Below are positions 53,501 through 62,890 of a stretch of DNA of 64,000 nucleotides, in pieces (the stretch's first letter is position 1; each line of letters opens with the position of its first letter). Source of the stretch: Saussurea involucrata (lineage: Eukaryota; Streptophyta; Magnoliopsida; Asterales; Asteraceae); NCBI GenBank assembly GCA_033807775.1, contig CM066327.1, positions 95,130,295 through 95,194,294 on the forward strand, written 5' to 3'. The position numbers and the translations under genes are program-made. The notes under the pieces are model-generated. The model saw only the letters and a program-made list of their open reading frames with translations. It was not told the DNA's origin and searched no databases.

Positions 53501-54147
53501 CATCCAAGATCGTCAAAGTCCTATATTGTAAGTTCTCAAAAACCAGAAGCTGGCGTAGACTCTCCTACAACATCTACAAGGTCAAAAGAGAGGACAGATC
53601 AGAGAACCAATTTGCAGATGCAGATCTTAGGAATCTCAATCCTTATGATCTACCTGAACATCTGGAATGGACAAAAGATAACTTCACAACAGACGAAGCT
53701 CGCAGAGCCTACAGAGTAATAAGAAAGGCCATACGCGACAAGCTTCTGCTATATAGCATGGTAGACATTCAATTGGCTCGATATCTTCGAGTGAAAAGCC
53801 TAAGCGTTCAACCACCAGAAGACTACTGCCCTTCCTCTGCTACACCAAACTCAATCATCACAAATCCAAGGGTCGGGTTAGTATTTCTAGATCCTTCTGG
53901 TAAATCAAAGTTGTTCGTAGAGATGGACTGTCAGAAGTACGCAACAAGTATTTTGACAGAGTTTAGAACGACACTAGTGGAGCACAGAGGATCAAAGTTC
54001 ATGAATCAAAGTCTTGCCGACAGACTGATAGAAGTTATCGATGCAACAATCAACTTTCGAAATCTCTGCATCAGCTTCTATCACGAGCTCAAACAAGAAG
54101 GACTCGACCGCAGAAGTTTTAATGACTTCAAGAATGCCAACATCTGA
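50539..54147 (+). pseudogene. G extra ORF, C-terminal part
   Basis: It resumes after D at the duplicated CATCT. One frame runs about 1,200 codons to TGA 54145-54147, broken only by in-frame stops at 50854 (TAG), 51184, 52165, 52219 (TAA) and 53278 (TAG). Most is acidic or Thr/Pro-rich low complexity with TEATPTSVE repeats near 52640-52760; a helical segment lies at 51830-52160 and a basic patch (KDKGKGIVTEEPQKKKPK) near 53090. The C-terminal 286 residues are globular, with YKVKREDRSENQFADADL and NPYDLPEHLEW, similar in position and pattern to VKRADGKFEVSS in the C protein. No membrane segment is seen. Joined to 34456-35880 it would be far longer than the C protein. Confidence 0.8.
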
Positions 54148-54298
54148 GTCAGTCAAACAGATCCTCTGTAATATTTTTCTTTTCAATACAATCAAATGTA
54201 ATTGCCTCTGGCAAAATCAAATATGAAAATAAAATATTCTTGTACTTAGAAAATACTTGCACTTTCAAATTTTTAATTTTCACTACTTAGGGGGAGAT
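54148..54298 (+). other. G 3' untranslated region and polypurine tract
   Basis: This is a short AT-rich spacer. AGGGGGAGAT at 54289-54298 abuts the 3' LTR and is the functional polypurine tract by position. Confidence 0.75.
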
Positions 54299-55096
54299 TG
54301 TTAGCTCAAATATCTGTTTGTAAAAGTAGTGAAAATAGTCTAAGTACATAAGTCTTCGACAGAGACAGCCGAGTAACCGAGAAGACAAAAGTCTTCGACA
54401 GAGGCTCTGCCGAGTAGCCGAGTAACTGAGAAGACAGAAGCCTTCGACAGAGGGTCTGTCGGGTTAATCAAGAAGACCGAAGTAAAAGAAGCAACATAAG
54501 ACACTTCTAAGCGGACAAGACCACAGAGCCTCTGTCATACTTGACAGAGCTTCTGTGGCAAAAAGAAGATCTACGCAAAAGATCTTAACAAGGACGAACA
54601 TGCTTCTTACAATACCTACCATTCGAAGGTTCTAAAGATCAATCGTACAAAGGCGTAACCTGACAACTCCACGTGTCAAACTCTGATAGGTTTCCGCCTA
54701 AAGCTGAATACGGAGCATTTAATGATCGTTGTATCTACAACTGTTCCAGAACTGTGTCTTGTACCTTTCAGCTACTGTTCCTGAACAATGTCTTTGTACC
54801 TTCAGTCCTTATTGTCCCCTTTAGGAGTAGTATAAATAGAAGGTTCATGTGAACTCTTCTATTAAGCTTTTCACATCACACACACCATTAAACTGCAGAT
54901 TTCTTGTTAATCCTTTCAAGTTCTTGGTGTTCTTATTATATATCAAATACAGTAATTTTTTAGAAACATATGTTATTTACTCTTTGCTTTATTTGATATT
55001 GTGTGATCTTCTACCTTACATTATCTTTCAGTTCTTAAATACGCTTCTGCACCATACAATCTGAACTAACTGAAAGTTAAGATCATTGGTTTAGCA
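54299..55096 (+). mobile_element. G 3' LTR
   Basis: It starts TGTTAGCTCAAATATC after the polypurine tract. A repeat block at 54350-54480 (GTCTTCGACAGAGGCTCTG and CCGAGTAACCGAGAAGAC types) is followed by TATAAATA at 54831-54838. The right end is put at about 55096 because coding sequence of element H follows; with no 5' LTR in the window, the exact end and TSD cannot be shown. Length would be about 798 bp, close to the C LTR. Confidence 0.65.
54831..54838 (+). promoter_or_regulatory. TATA box of G LTR
   Basis: TATAAATA lies about 530 bp into the LTR, downstream of the signature-motif block, the same order as in the C LTR. Confidence 0.6.
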
Positions 55097-56267
55097 AAAA
55101 GGAACCAACAGAAGACAAGGCATACTCCACTTACATATATACCTTATCAAAGGTATTGGCAGATTGTGATTTGGTATGCTATGAGAGAAAACAGAAATAT
55201 TCCAAGAAGAACAAATGAGGAGCATGGTCCAATTTTCTATATGGGTAAGATGATTTCTAGTTCTAAAAATCAGAATTTTCCAAATCAAAGACCTCTTCCA
55301 AGGTCTCTTAGGCAGTATATTCCAAGGGACAATGAGATTTTAAAAGCTTATTGCACCTCAATGGGACTTGAACAACCTCAAGACCCTACCCATGAGGAAC
55401 AACCTGATATGAGAGGTGAGGGGTCAAATCAAAATAGAGAGGGGGAGAACATTCTGAGAGAATAGAGAGGGAAAATTCAGAGAGATTGGTTAGTATGGGA
55501 GTTGAAAAACAGATAGAGTGTGGTGAGGATGAGAGATTGTTAACAGAATCTCAAACAAAAAGAGATGGTTCTGATCCAGCTGAATTAATCGGGGTAGCCA
55601 CATCTACTGTTGGTTCACAACTCTTGGTGACTAACATTGAAGAAAACACCATAGACCCAGTGGTGGAACTTGAACAACCCATCCCTAGCCACTCAGAAGT
55701 ATTTCAACATACTACTGTTTTAATTCAAACAGGGGAACCATCCCAAACTCTTTTGGAGGGAGGTGATAAATCCCAACCTATTCTTGAACACTTTGAGTCT
55801 GGATTACACAGTAATATCCAATTTAGGCCTGAATTTTTTTTCAACACTAGCACATCACAGGAATTTCGTATTCCTGTAACAACATCCATAGACACTCCTA
55901 ATATTGGTTGTCAAGGATTGGATGGAAGTCCCGGTGAAGTGAACATCTCAAAAGCTTCATTACACAGTGCCTCTGTGGTACATGGTGTCTTTGTGGCACC
56001 TACAGGCCAAGAGTTCTCTGAACACTTGAAAACTGGACCATTTGTTGATCTAGGTTCACTGTTTGAACCTTCTAAATTTGAAAAGATTCAGAAACAAAAT
56101 CAATTGTTGGGGGAGAAAGTTGAAAAATTGGAGAGTACTGTTGACTCCTTACAAGATGAGGTGAAGGAGCTCAAGATTTTGTTGGAAGGGAAAGCAAAAT
56201 CTATTGAACAAAAGGTGGATGGAATGAAAGTTTCCTTGGAATCTCACAAAAAGGAGATCAAGGATAG
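55097..56267 (+). pseudogene. Element H: extra-ORF remnant of another Copia element
   Basis: A coding frame (IPYQRYWQIVIWYAMREN, FYMGKMISSSKNQ, LPRSLRQYIP, EILKAYCTSMG) runs from about 55097 to a stop near 55463; a second frame (55486-56267) encodes an acidic Ser/Thr-rich region ending in a clear heptad coiled coil (LLGEKVEKLESTVDSLQDEV). Composition and layout resemble the central part of the extra ORFs of C and G, but the conserved N- and C-terminal domains are absent, so assignment is tentative. G truncates it on the left and E on the right (expected TSD GATAG at 56263-56267). Confidence 0.55.
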
Positions 56268-57579
56268 TGTAACATCCCTTATCTTTAAAACACTCATTTA
56301 ACGGAAAGTAACCTTAAAATACAGCGGAAGATTTGTAATTAAAACATTTAGATAAAATCCCATAATCTTATAGAAAAGAGTACAAGTTTGCAACTTAAAA
56401 CCAATAAGTTTGAGACAAACAATATTCAACTGAAAAGCTTAGAGAATCCAAAACTATCATTCATCAAAAGAAAATATAAGCTGATGAGCTGCCGCAAATC
56501 CAAAAGCTTCAAGCTGGAGCCTTTCCTTTATTCTTCGAAGATGTACCTGCCACTAAAAGATGAATAACAACGGGGTAAGCTTTCGCTTAGTGAGCACGCA
56601 CCTATACCACATATCATCATGCATACATACTCGCATAAACATAGCAATCACATACATGTAACATCCTTCCATTCCTTAAGGCACAAGGCCAATAAGGAAG
56701 GTCATAACTAGACACTGGTACCAGGCCTCTTCATACATAACATATTCCCTAGGGGTATTACTACCACCATAGGTACTCTTTCCTTTGGCAAAGCCAACAT
56801 ACACATAATCACACATGCAATCCAACTACATACACATAACTTACATAATATAGGTTGAGTACTCACCTGTCAAGATGTCAATTACCAAGTACTTCACAGT
56901 GTATAATAATCACCTCGTACCACCTATAACATTCATACATACACATATCATAACAAGCCCAAAAATGGAACTCTAATTCTATCCCAACTCTCATCCCGAA
57001 ATGACATAGCTAGGATAGTCCAAATACCATAAAACTTTGCCAAACATCCCATTTCATACACCCCATTTCTATTGATTTCTAAACATAATACACATACCTT
57101 GCAATTCTAGACCGCGAACAACAATCCTCCTAGAACCTTTCACAACTTGAATCTTCCAAAATCACCAAATCTTTCGCCTGGAAAATACAGCAACTTCGGA
57201 CACTTGGTTCTCTCTACTGGGAACTCCGATGCTAAATCCCTCCGGTCAGAATGTAAATTAGAGGGTCGTGAAGTCGCTGTCCAAATTTCACGACGATCCA
57301 ACGGTTAACGAAGGAGAATAGGTCGATCTTTCACAGCAGCTCACAAGAACTCCGAAAATCCCTTTCTCTTTTCTCTCTTCTTTGCTAAAGAAACAAATGG
57401 CTGCAAATGAGGGTGTTTAGGGTTTCCATCCCCTTTATATACATGCCAAAACACACCCTCATCTTACAAAATTGATAAACTGGCCTATAGATTCCTGAAC
57501 AAGTACATAACGACCCAAAAATTAACTCAACCCCAAAAGAGACAGTTAAATCACGTAAATTGGGAAACGGGGTGTTACA
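56268..57579 (-). mobile_element. E 3' LTR
   Basis: This is a 1,312-bp LTR ending GGGTGTTACA, then the polypurine tract. It contains a pyrimidine-rich stretch near 57360-57385. No convincing internal ORF. Confidence 0.93.
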
Positions 57580-57616
57580 ACTCTCCCCCACTTACCAGGA
57601 TTTCGTCCTCGAAATC
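57580..57616 (-). other. E polypurine tract and pol-stop hairpin
   Basis: The minus strand has AGTGGGGGAGAGT (57580-57592) and the hairpin GATTTCG-AGGA-CGAAATC (57599-57616), just downstream of the pol stop codon. The loop is four bases here against three in A, B and D. Confidence 0.8.
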
Positions 57617-57618
57617 GA

Positions 57619-60600
57619 TCAGACATGGAAGAGTTCCGGATAATTCGATCTCATCTCAGCTTCCGGTTCCCATGTCCATTCTGATCCTTTTCGGTGTTCC
57701 CACGGAACTTTCATTAAGCTGATCTCCTTGTTTCGCAAGGATTTGGTCTTACTTTCCAAGATTGCTATCGGTCTCTCAATATAATTCAACCGTTCGTCGA
57801 CCTGTATGTCATCTATAGGGACATGCGCCGACTCGTCAGCTAAACACTTCCTCAACTGAGATACGTGGAAGGTGTTGTGTATCAGACTGAGTTCCGGCGG
57901 AAGCTCCAGCCGGTACGCAACCTTCCCAACCCGTGCTATCACCTTGAAAGGTCCGATAAACCTAGGGCCTAGCTTGCCCCTCTTCCGGAATCGGATCACC
58001 CCTTTCCAAGGTGATACCTTCAACAAAACATTATCTCCCACGTTGAACTCCAGATCCGACCTTCGCTTGTCGGCGTAACTCTTTTGACGACTCTGTGCGG
58101 TTCGTAGCCTATCCCGAATCATCTCAATACTTTCCGTCGTTTTCTGAACCACTTTTGTGCTGCTTAACTCCCGCTGGCCTACCTCTCCCCAACAGATAGG
58201 AGTCCTACATCTTCTCCCGTACAACATCTCATACGGAGGCATGCCAATACTGGCATGGAAACTGTTGTTGTATGAGAACTCAGCCAACGGTAAATACGTA
58301 TCCCAGCTGCCCCCAAAATCCAAAACACAGGCTCTCAACATATCCTCAAGAGTCTGAATTGTTCTCTCGCTTTGCCCGTCCGTCTGTGGGTGAAAGGCTG
58401 TACTGAACTGAAGTCTCGTACCGAAATCTTCATGGAACTTCCCCCAAAACCGCGACGTAAACCGAACATCCCTGTCTGATATCACTGTTACCGGTACCCC
58501 ATGCCTTGCTACAATTTCACTGACATAGATGTCAGCTAACTTTTCTGCAGATGAACTTTCACGGATCGCGATAAAATGGGCACTCTTTGTCAGCCTATCT
58601 ACAACCACCCAAATGGCATCATGATTCCTAGGTGTTCGAGGCAACTTGGTAATCAGATCCATTGTTATATGCTCCCACTTCCACTCTGGTATCTCTAATG
58701 GCTGTAACTTCCCGTGCGGTCTCTGATGCTCTGCTTTGACCCTTAAACAAGTCAAACATTTCTCCACGTACTTAGCCACGTCCCTCTTCATCCCCGGCCA
58801 CCAGTAGTCAGTCTTCAGATCTCTATACATCTTAGTAGCACCGGGATGGATAGAGAACCTTGACTTATGCGCCTCGTCCAGAAGTGTCTGCCTTGCCTCA
58901 CACGATACTGGAACCCATACCCGACCGTACTGAGTCAATAGACCTCGACTGTCGGGCACTAACTGATCCACCTGTCCCTTTATCCGTTCCTTCTTCTGGT
59001 TCTCACCCTTGATCGCTTCCTCTTGAGACCTTCTTACCAAGTCGTGAAGCGACGTTGATACTGTTAGTCTCATCAACGGTACCCGAAGTAGAACACTACT
59101 CGCTCTTCTACTCAAGGCATCCGCTACGACATTTGCCTTCCCCGGGTGATAAAGAATCTCGCAATCATAATCCTTCACCACATCCAACCACCTCCGCTGT
59201 CTCATGTTCAAATTCTGTTGATCCATGAAATAACAAAGACTCTTGTGGTCCGTATAGATAGTACACTTCACCCCATACAGGTAGTGCCGCCATAACTTGA
59301 GAGCGAACACCACTGTCGCAAGCTCCAAATCGTGAGTCGGGTAATTCACCTCATGCGTCTTCAGTTGACGAGACGCATAGGCAATCACCCTTCCCCTCTG
59401 CATAAGAACGCAGCCTAGCCCGTGATAAGACGCATCACAGTAGACTGTCATGTCTTCAACTCCCTCCGGTAGTGTCAACACCGGAGCCTCGCATAACTTT
59501 CTCCTTAAGGTTTCGAACGCTGTTTTGTGTTCCTCTCCCCAAACGAAACGTTCGTTCTTCCTCGTCAGCTTCGTCAACGGAACTGCTATCTTGGAGAAAT
59601 CCTGGATGAACCGGCGGTAGTACCCGGCTAATCCAAGGAAACTCCTAATCTCAGTGGGAGTCTTCGGGGTTTCCCACTTCATCACTGCCTCCACCTTCGC
59701 TGGGTCTACCTTGATACCCTCTCGGTTCACAAGATGTCCAAGAATTTGAACCTCTTGTAACCAGAAATCACACTTGGAGAACTTTGCATATAACTGCTCC
59801 TTACGCAAAATCTCCAAAACATCTCGTAGATTCTCCGTATGATCCTCCTTCGACTTGGAGTAGATCAGTATATCGTCTATAAACACGATGACTGACCTAT
59901 CCAACATCGGTCTGCAAACTCTATTCATAAGATCCATGAATGCCGCCGGTGCGTTCGTCAGTCCAAATAGCATCACGATGAACTCGAAATGCCCGTACCT
60001 GGTTCTGAACGCTGTCTTGTGAACATCCTCTTCCCTGACCTTCAACTGGTGGTACCCTGAGCGAAGATCTATCTTAGAGAACCAAACGGCTCCCTGAAGT
60101 TGATCGAAGAGATCGTCGATCCTCGGCAACGGGTATCTGTTCTTCACCGTAAGCTTGTTAAGCTCTCTATAGTCGATGCACATCCGCATCGACCCGTCCT
60201 TCTTTTTCACGAAAAGGATAGGGGCTCCCCAAGGTGAACTACTGGGGCGGATGAAACCCTTATCCAACAGTTCCTCCAGCTGCTTAGACAGTTCATGCAT
60301 CTCCGGAGGTGCCAAACGGTAAGGAGCCTTTGCTACCGGTGCCGCCCCCGGAATCAAGTCTATTCGGAACTCCACTTGCCTCCCTGGAGGAATGCCAGGC
60401 AAGTCATCCGGGAAAACATCCGGAAACTCGCTGACCACTGGTACATCTGCCACTGTTCTCTTCTTTTTCTCCTCCCGTTCATCAACAATATACGCCAAGT
60501 AACTGCTACCACCATGGTGCACATATCTTCTAGCTTTGGCCAAAGTGCACACCTTTGGTACCCCTTTTCTTCCTTCACTCGAGATAGTTAATTCTCCCCC

Positions 60601-61314
60601 ACTTGGGGTTCGAATCACTACCTGCTGTTTTTCACAATCAATGCGCGCTCCATTCCGACTAAGCCAATCTATCCCAACTACTACATTTATTTCCCTCATC
60701 GCAATAGGAATAAGATCTATACTAAACTTCACTCCGGCTATCTCTATTACATTACCTTTATACACATCACTCACAAAACGAAACTCCTCGTCCGCTATTT
60801 CTACTTCTAGCGGACTCTCTAACTTGTCCTTTACAATAGCAAAGTCTTTACAAAACGATAAAGAAACAAAAGATTTAGTAGCTCCCGAGTCAAATAAGAC
60901 AAGGGCAGGTGATGCATTAACAGGAAAAATACCTGTCACGACATCTGGCTCCTCCTTTGCTTCATCTACGGTCATCTGGAACACTCGCCCCCGAGTCCTG
61001 GGTGCGTCGTTCTTCATTCCCAATCCACCCTCTAGCATCTTCACCGGTGCGGTTCCCGAGTTCTGGACCGACCCGGTATTCATTGGGCACTCGTCAGCAA
61101 AATGGCCCGGCTTGTAGCACTTAAAACATATCTTTGCGGTCGCCTTGCAGTCTCGACTGATATGACCCGGTTGCCCGCATTTGTAACAGGTTCCGGAGCC
61201 CATACGGCATTCTTCCGGATGCTGTCGTCCACACTTCCCACAGCGGGGATGCTCTCTCTTGAACTCTTTCTTTACCTCCGGTTTATGACTCCCAGTTTTG
61301 AACCTCTTAGTCTG
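57619..61314 (-). CDS. E pol: zinc knuckles, protease, RT, RNase H, integrase, chromodomain
   Basis: The frame is open from directly after the TAG at 61315-61317 to the stop at 57619. It starts with three cysteine-rich motifs: CGKCGRQHPEEC, CYKCGQPGHISRDC and CFKCYKPGHFADEC. Protease LFDSGATKSF, RT (YPLPRIDDLFDQ, FIDDILIY), RNase H (YCDASYHGLGC), integrase (HPGATKMYRDL, CLTCLRVKAEH, SDRDVRF, SERTIQT) and chromodomain-like VPWEHRKGSEWTWEPEAE follow. All catalytic residues are visible. The RT motif reads VMLFGLTNAP where relatives have VMPFGL. The first Met is at 61203, so expression as a separate protein would lose the first knuckle; read-through or a gag-pol fusion is the natural reading. Confidence 0.93.
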   Translation of the reverse strand, partial: QTKRFKTGSHKPEVKKEFKREHPRCGKCGRQHPEECRMGSGTCYKCGQPGHISRDCKATAKICFKCYKPGHFADECPMNTGSVQNSGTAPVKMLEGGLGMKNDAPRTRGRVFQMTVDEAKEEPDVVTGIFPVNASPALVLFDSGATKSFVSLSFCKDFAIVKDKLESPLEVEIADEEFRFVSDVYKGNVIEIAGVKFSIDLIPIAMREINVVVGIDWLSRNGARIDCEKQQVVIRTPSGGELTISSEGRKGVPKVCTLAKARRYVHHGGSSYLAYIVDEREEKKKRTVADVPVVSEFPDVFPDDLPGIPPGRQVEFRIDLIPGAAPVAKAPYRLAPPEMHELSKQLEELLDKGFIRPSSSPWGAPILFVKKKDGSMRMCIDYRELNKLTVKNRYPLPRIDDLFDQLQGAVWFSKIDLRSGYHQLKVREEDVHKTAFRTRYGHFEFIVMLFGLTNAPAAFMDLMNRVCRPMLDRSVIVFIDDILIYSKSKEDHTENLRDVLEILRKEQLYAKFSKCDFWLQEVQILGHLVNREGIKVDPAKVEAVMKWETPKTPTEIRSFLGLAGYYRRFIQDFSKIAVPLTKLTRKNERFVWGEEHKTAFETLRRKLCEAPVLTLPEGVEDMTVYCDASYHGLGCVLMQRGRVIAYASRQLKTHEVNYPTHDLELATVVFALKLWRHYLYGVKCTIYTDHKSLCYFMDQQNLNMRQRRWLDVVKDYDCEILYHPGKANVVADALSRRASSVLLRVPLMRLTVSTSLHDLVRRSQEEAIKGENQKKERIKGQVDQLVPDSRGLLTQYGRVWVPVSCEARQTLLDEAHKSRFSIHPGATKMYRDLKTDYWWPGMKRDVAKYVEKCLTCLRVKAEHQRPHGKLQPLEIPEWKWEHITMDLITKLPRTPRNHDAIWVVVDRLTKSAHFIAIRESSSAEKLADIYVSEIVARHGVPVTVISDRDVRFTSRFWGKFHEDFGTRLQFSTAFHPQTDGQSERTIQTLEDMLRACVLDFGGSWDTYLPLAEFSYNNSFHASIGMPPYEMLYGRRCRTPICWGEVGQRELSSTKVVQKTTESIEMIRDRLRTAQSRQKSYADKRRSDLEFNVGDNVLLKVSPWKGVIRFRKRGKLGPRFIGPFKVIARVGKVAYRLELPPELSLIHNTFHVSQLRKCLADESAHVPIDDIQVDERLNYIERPIAILESKTKSLRNKEISLMKVPWEHRKGSEWTWEPEAEMRSNYPELFHV

Positions 61315-62118
61315 CTAAGGTTGAGTCTGAACCGTTTCTGCCCTTCTTGTCTTTCTTTGGCTCTCTAATTCGAGCTCTCTAGCCCGAGCCGCCTCGTGCA
61401 TCTGCTGAAAATCAGTGCACCTTGCCATAACAACAAATTCTCTAATCTCCTGTTTCAAAACTCTCCCATATCTGTACATTTTGGCCTTTTCATTCCTGAC
61501 ATACTCAGGACAGAAAAGGGACCGCTCCAAAAACTTGTCAGTGATCTCGTTCACCGACTCCGTAGTTTGCTCCATAGACAGAAACTCATTTGTGAGTCTC
61601 TCTACCTCAATTTGGGGCACATACTGTTCCATGAACAGTTCCTTGAACTGTTCCCAAGTCATGCTATCCACTTGTTCTGGCGTCCGAGCACGAACAATAA
61701 GGTTCCACCAGTCTTTCGCTGCCTTCCTCAGAAGGTTCGATGCGTAGCGAACCTTGACTTCCTCGGTACAAAAACTGGTGCGAAAAGCACCCTCCACCTC
61801 AGCTATCCAACGAGTGCTGGTTACGGGGTCCTTCTGCCCCTCAAACTGTGGCGGCTGACATGCCGAGAAATCTCTGTAGCTTGTCCCCCGTGGTTGTACG
61901 CCTGACAAGCCCCCCGATCCACTGGCCCTGCTGGCCACAGCTGCCTCTACCTGACTACGAATTTCATTAGCCAGTTCCTGCTTTACCTGCTCAAAGAGAC
62001 TTGGGAGTAACTCGTGAAGAACCTCCCCGACCTCAGCAGCGATCACACCTCTCAGATCAGGAATTTCCTGATCCTCTTCAATAATCGGTCTCTTGCCTTG
62101 CCTTCTAGTGTTCACCAT
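61315..62118 (-). CDS. E gag
   Basis: The capsid-type gag starts best at ATG 62118 (MVNTRRQGKRP); an upstream in-frame Met at 62154 adds 12 residues unlike gag. It includes a helical N-terminus (about 20-60), the Retrotrans_gag core (FSACQPPQFEGQKDPV, RWIAEVEGAF, AAKDWWN, MTWEQFKELFMEQYVP) and ends after ETVQTQP at TAG 61315-61317. The nucleocapsid knuckles lie in the same frame after the stop. The stop is either a recent CAG to TAG mutation or a programmed read-through site. Confidence 0.88.
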   Translation of the reverse strand: MVNTRRQGKRPIIEEDQEIPDLRGVIAAEVGEVLHELLPSLFEQVKQELANEIRSQVEAAVASRASGSGGLSGVQPRGTSYRDFSACQPPQFEGQKDPVTSTRWIAEVEGAFRTSFCTEEVKVRYASNLLRKAAKDWWNLIVRARTPEQVDSMTWEQFKELFMEQYVPQIEVERLTNEFLSMEQTTESVNEITDKFLERSLFCPEYVRNEKAKMYRYGRVLKQEIREFVVMARCTDFQQMHEAARARELELESQRKTRRAETVQTQP

Positions 62119-62890
62119 TCTGATACATAAACATGATACTTTAGAATAATTCATCTACTTCCCCCCCCTGAGCAAACTCCTAGCATAGTCCAGAGGTCCT
62201 AGCTTAGTTGTCTTTCTTTCTAACATGCTCCTTAGAAACCTTCTGCTTATACTCTCTTAACAAAATCCCTTTCTAGCATGTTACTACCCAACCCTCAACC
62301 TTGTCTGGTTCATAGAATTCTTTTGCAACTATATCAAGTCCCCGCATGTACAATGTAATTGCAATGGTATGGGCCCTTATACCATTATAATTACACCCTC
62401 CATGTTTAGACTCAACACCGTCACTAAGGTTCCAATTCCCAGCTTAGTTGGTACCTTTAACATATATATCACAACATTTTCCATATCTACCACTTATCAT
62501 ATAAACATTATAATCATATTCTAATTCACATTATGCATCAACAAAACATACTTGAAATCATAACCTTGTCACATTGACCATATCTAGCATACATAAACAT
62601 AATTACTCATCCAATACAGTTATAAAACTGGTCTTTCACAAAACTGAACATGCTTTATCATAAATCCTAATATGGAATAGTGTGCTCACCCCCGTCTTGA
62701 TGCTCTGGACCGCAACTCAGCCGTGAAAACTTTTTCTTTTAAAACACCCTTTCCTTATAAACCATTTTCTTACACGAAACAACTTTTTTTTAAAGGTTAC
62801 TTATTTGAAAACTTGAGCACTTGGGTTTAAGTTCAAACACTCACCACTTGTGAATGCCCGAATCCCTTAAACCAAGGCTCTGATACCAAC
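62119..62890 (-). other. E leader and primer binding site
   Basis: About 750 bp of AT-rich leader with no ORF or repeat. The primer site (minus TGGTATCAGAGCC) lies at 62876-62888, two bases inside the 5' LTR. Confidence 0.88.

Noticed and set aside
55166..56301. Host gene between elements G and E
   Set aside because: Composition and coiled-coil end resemble the extra ORFs of Copia elements, the frame is broken, and the right end merges into the E LTR.
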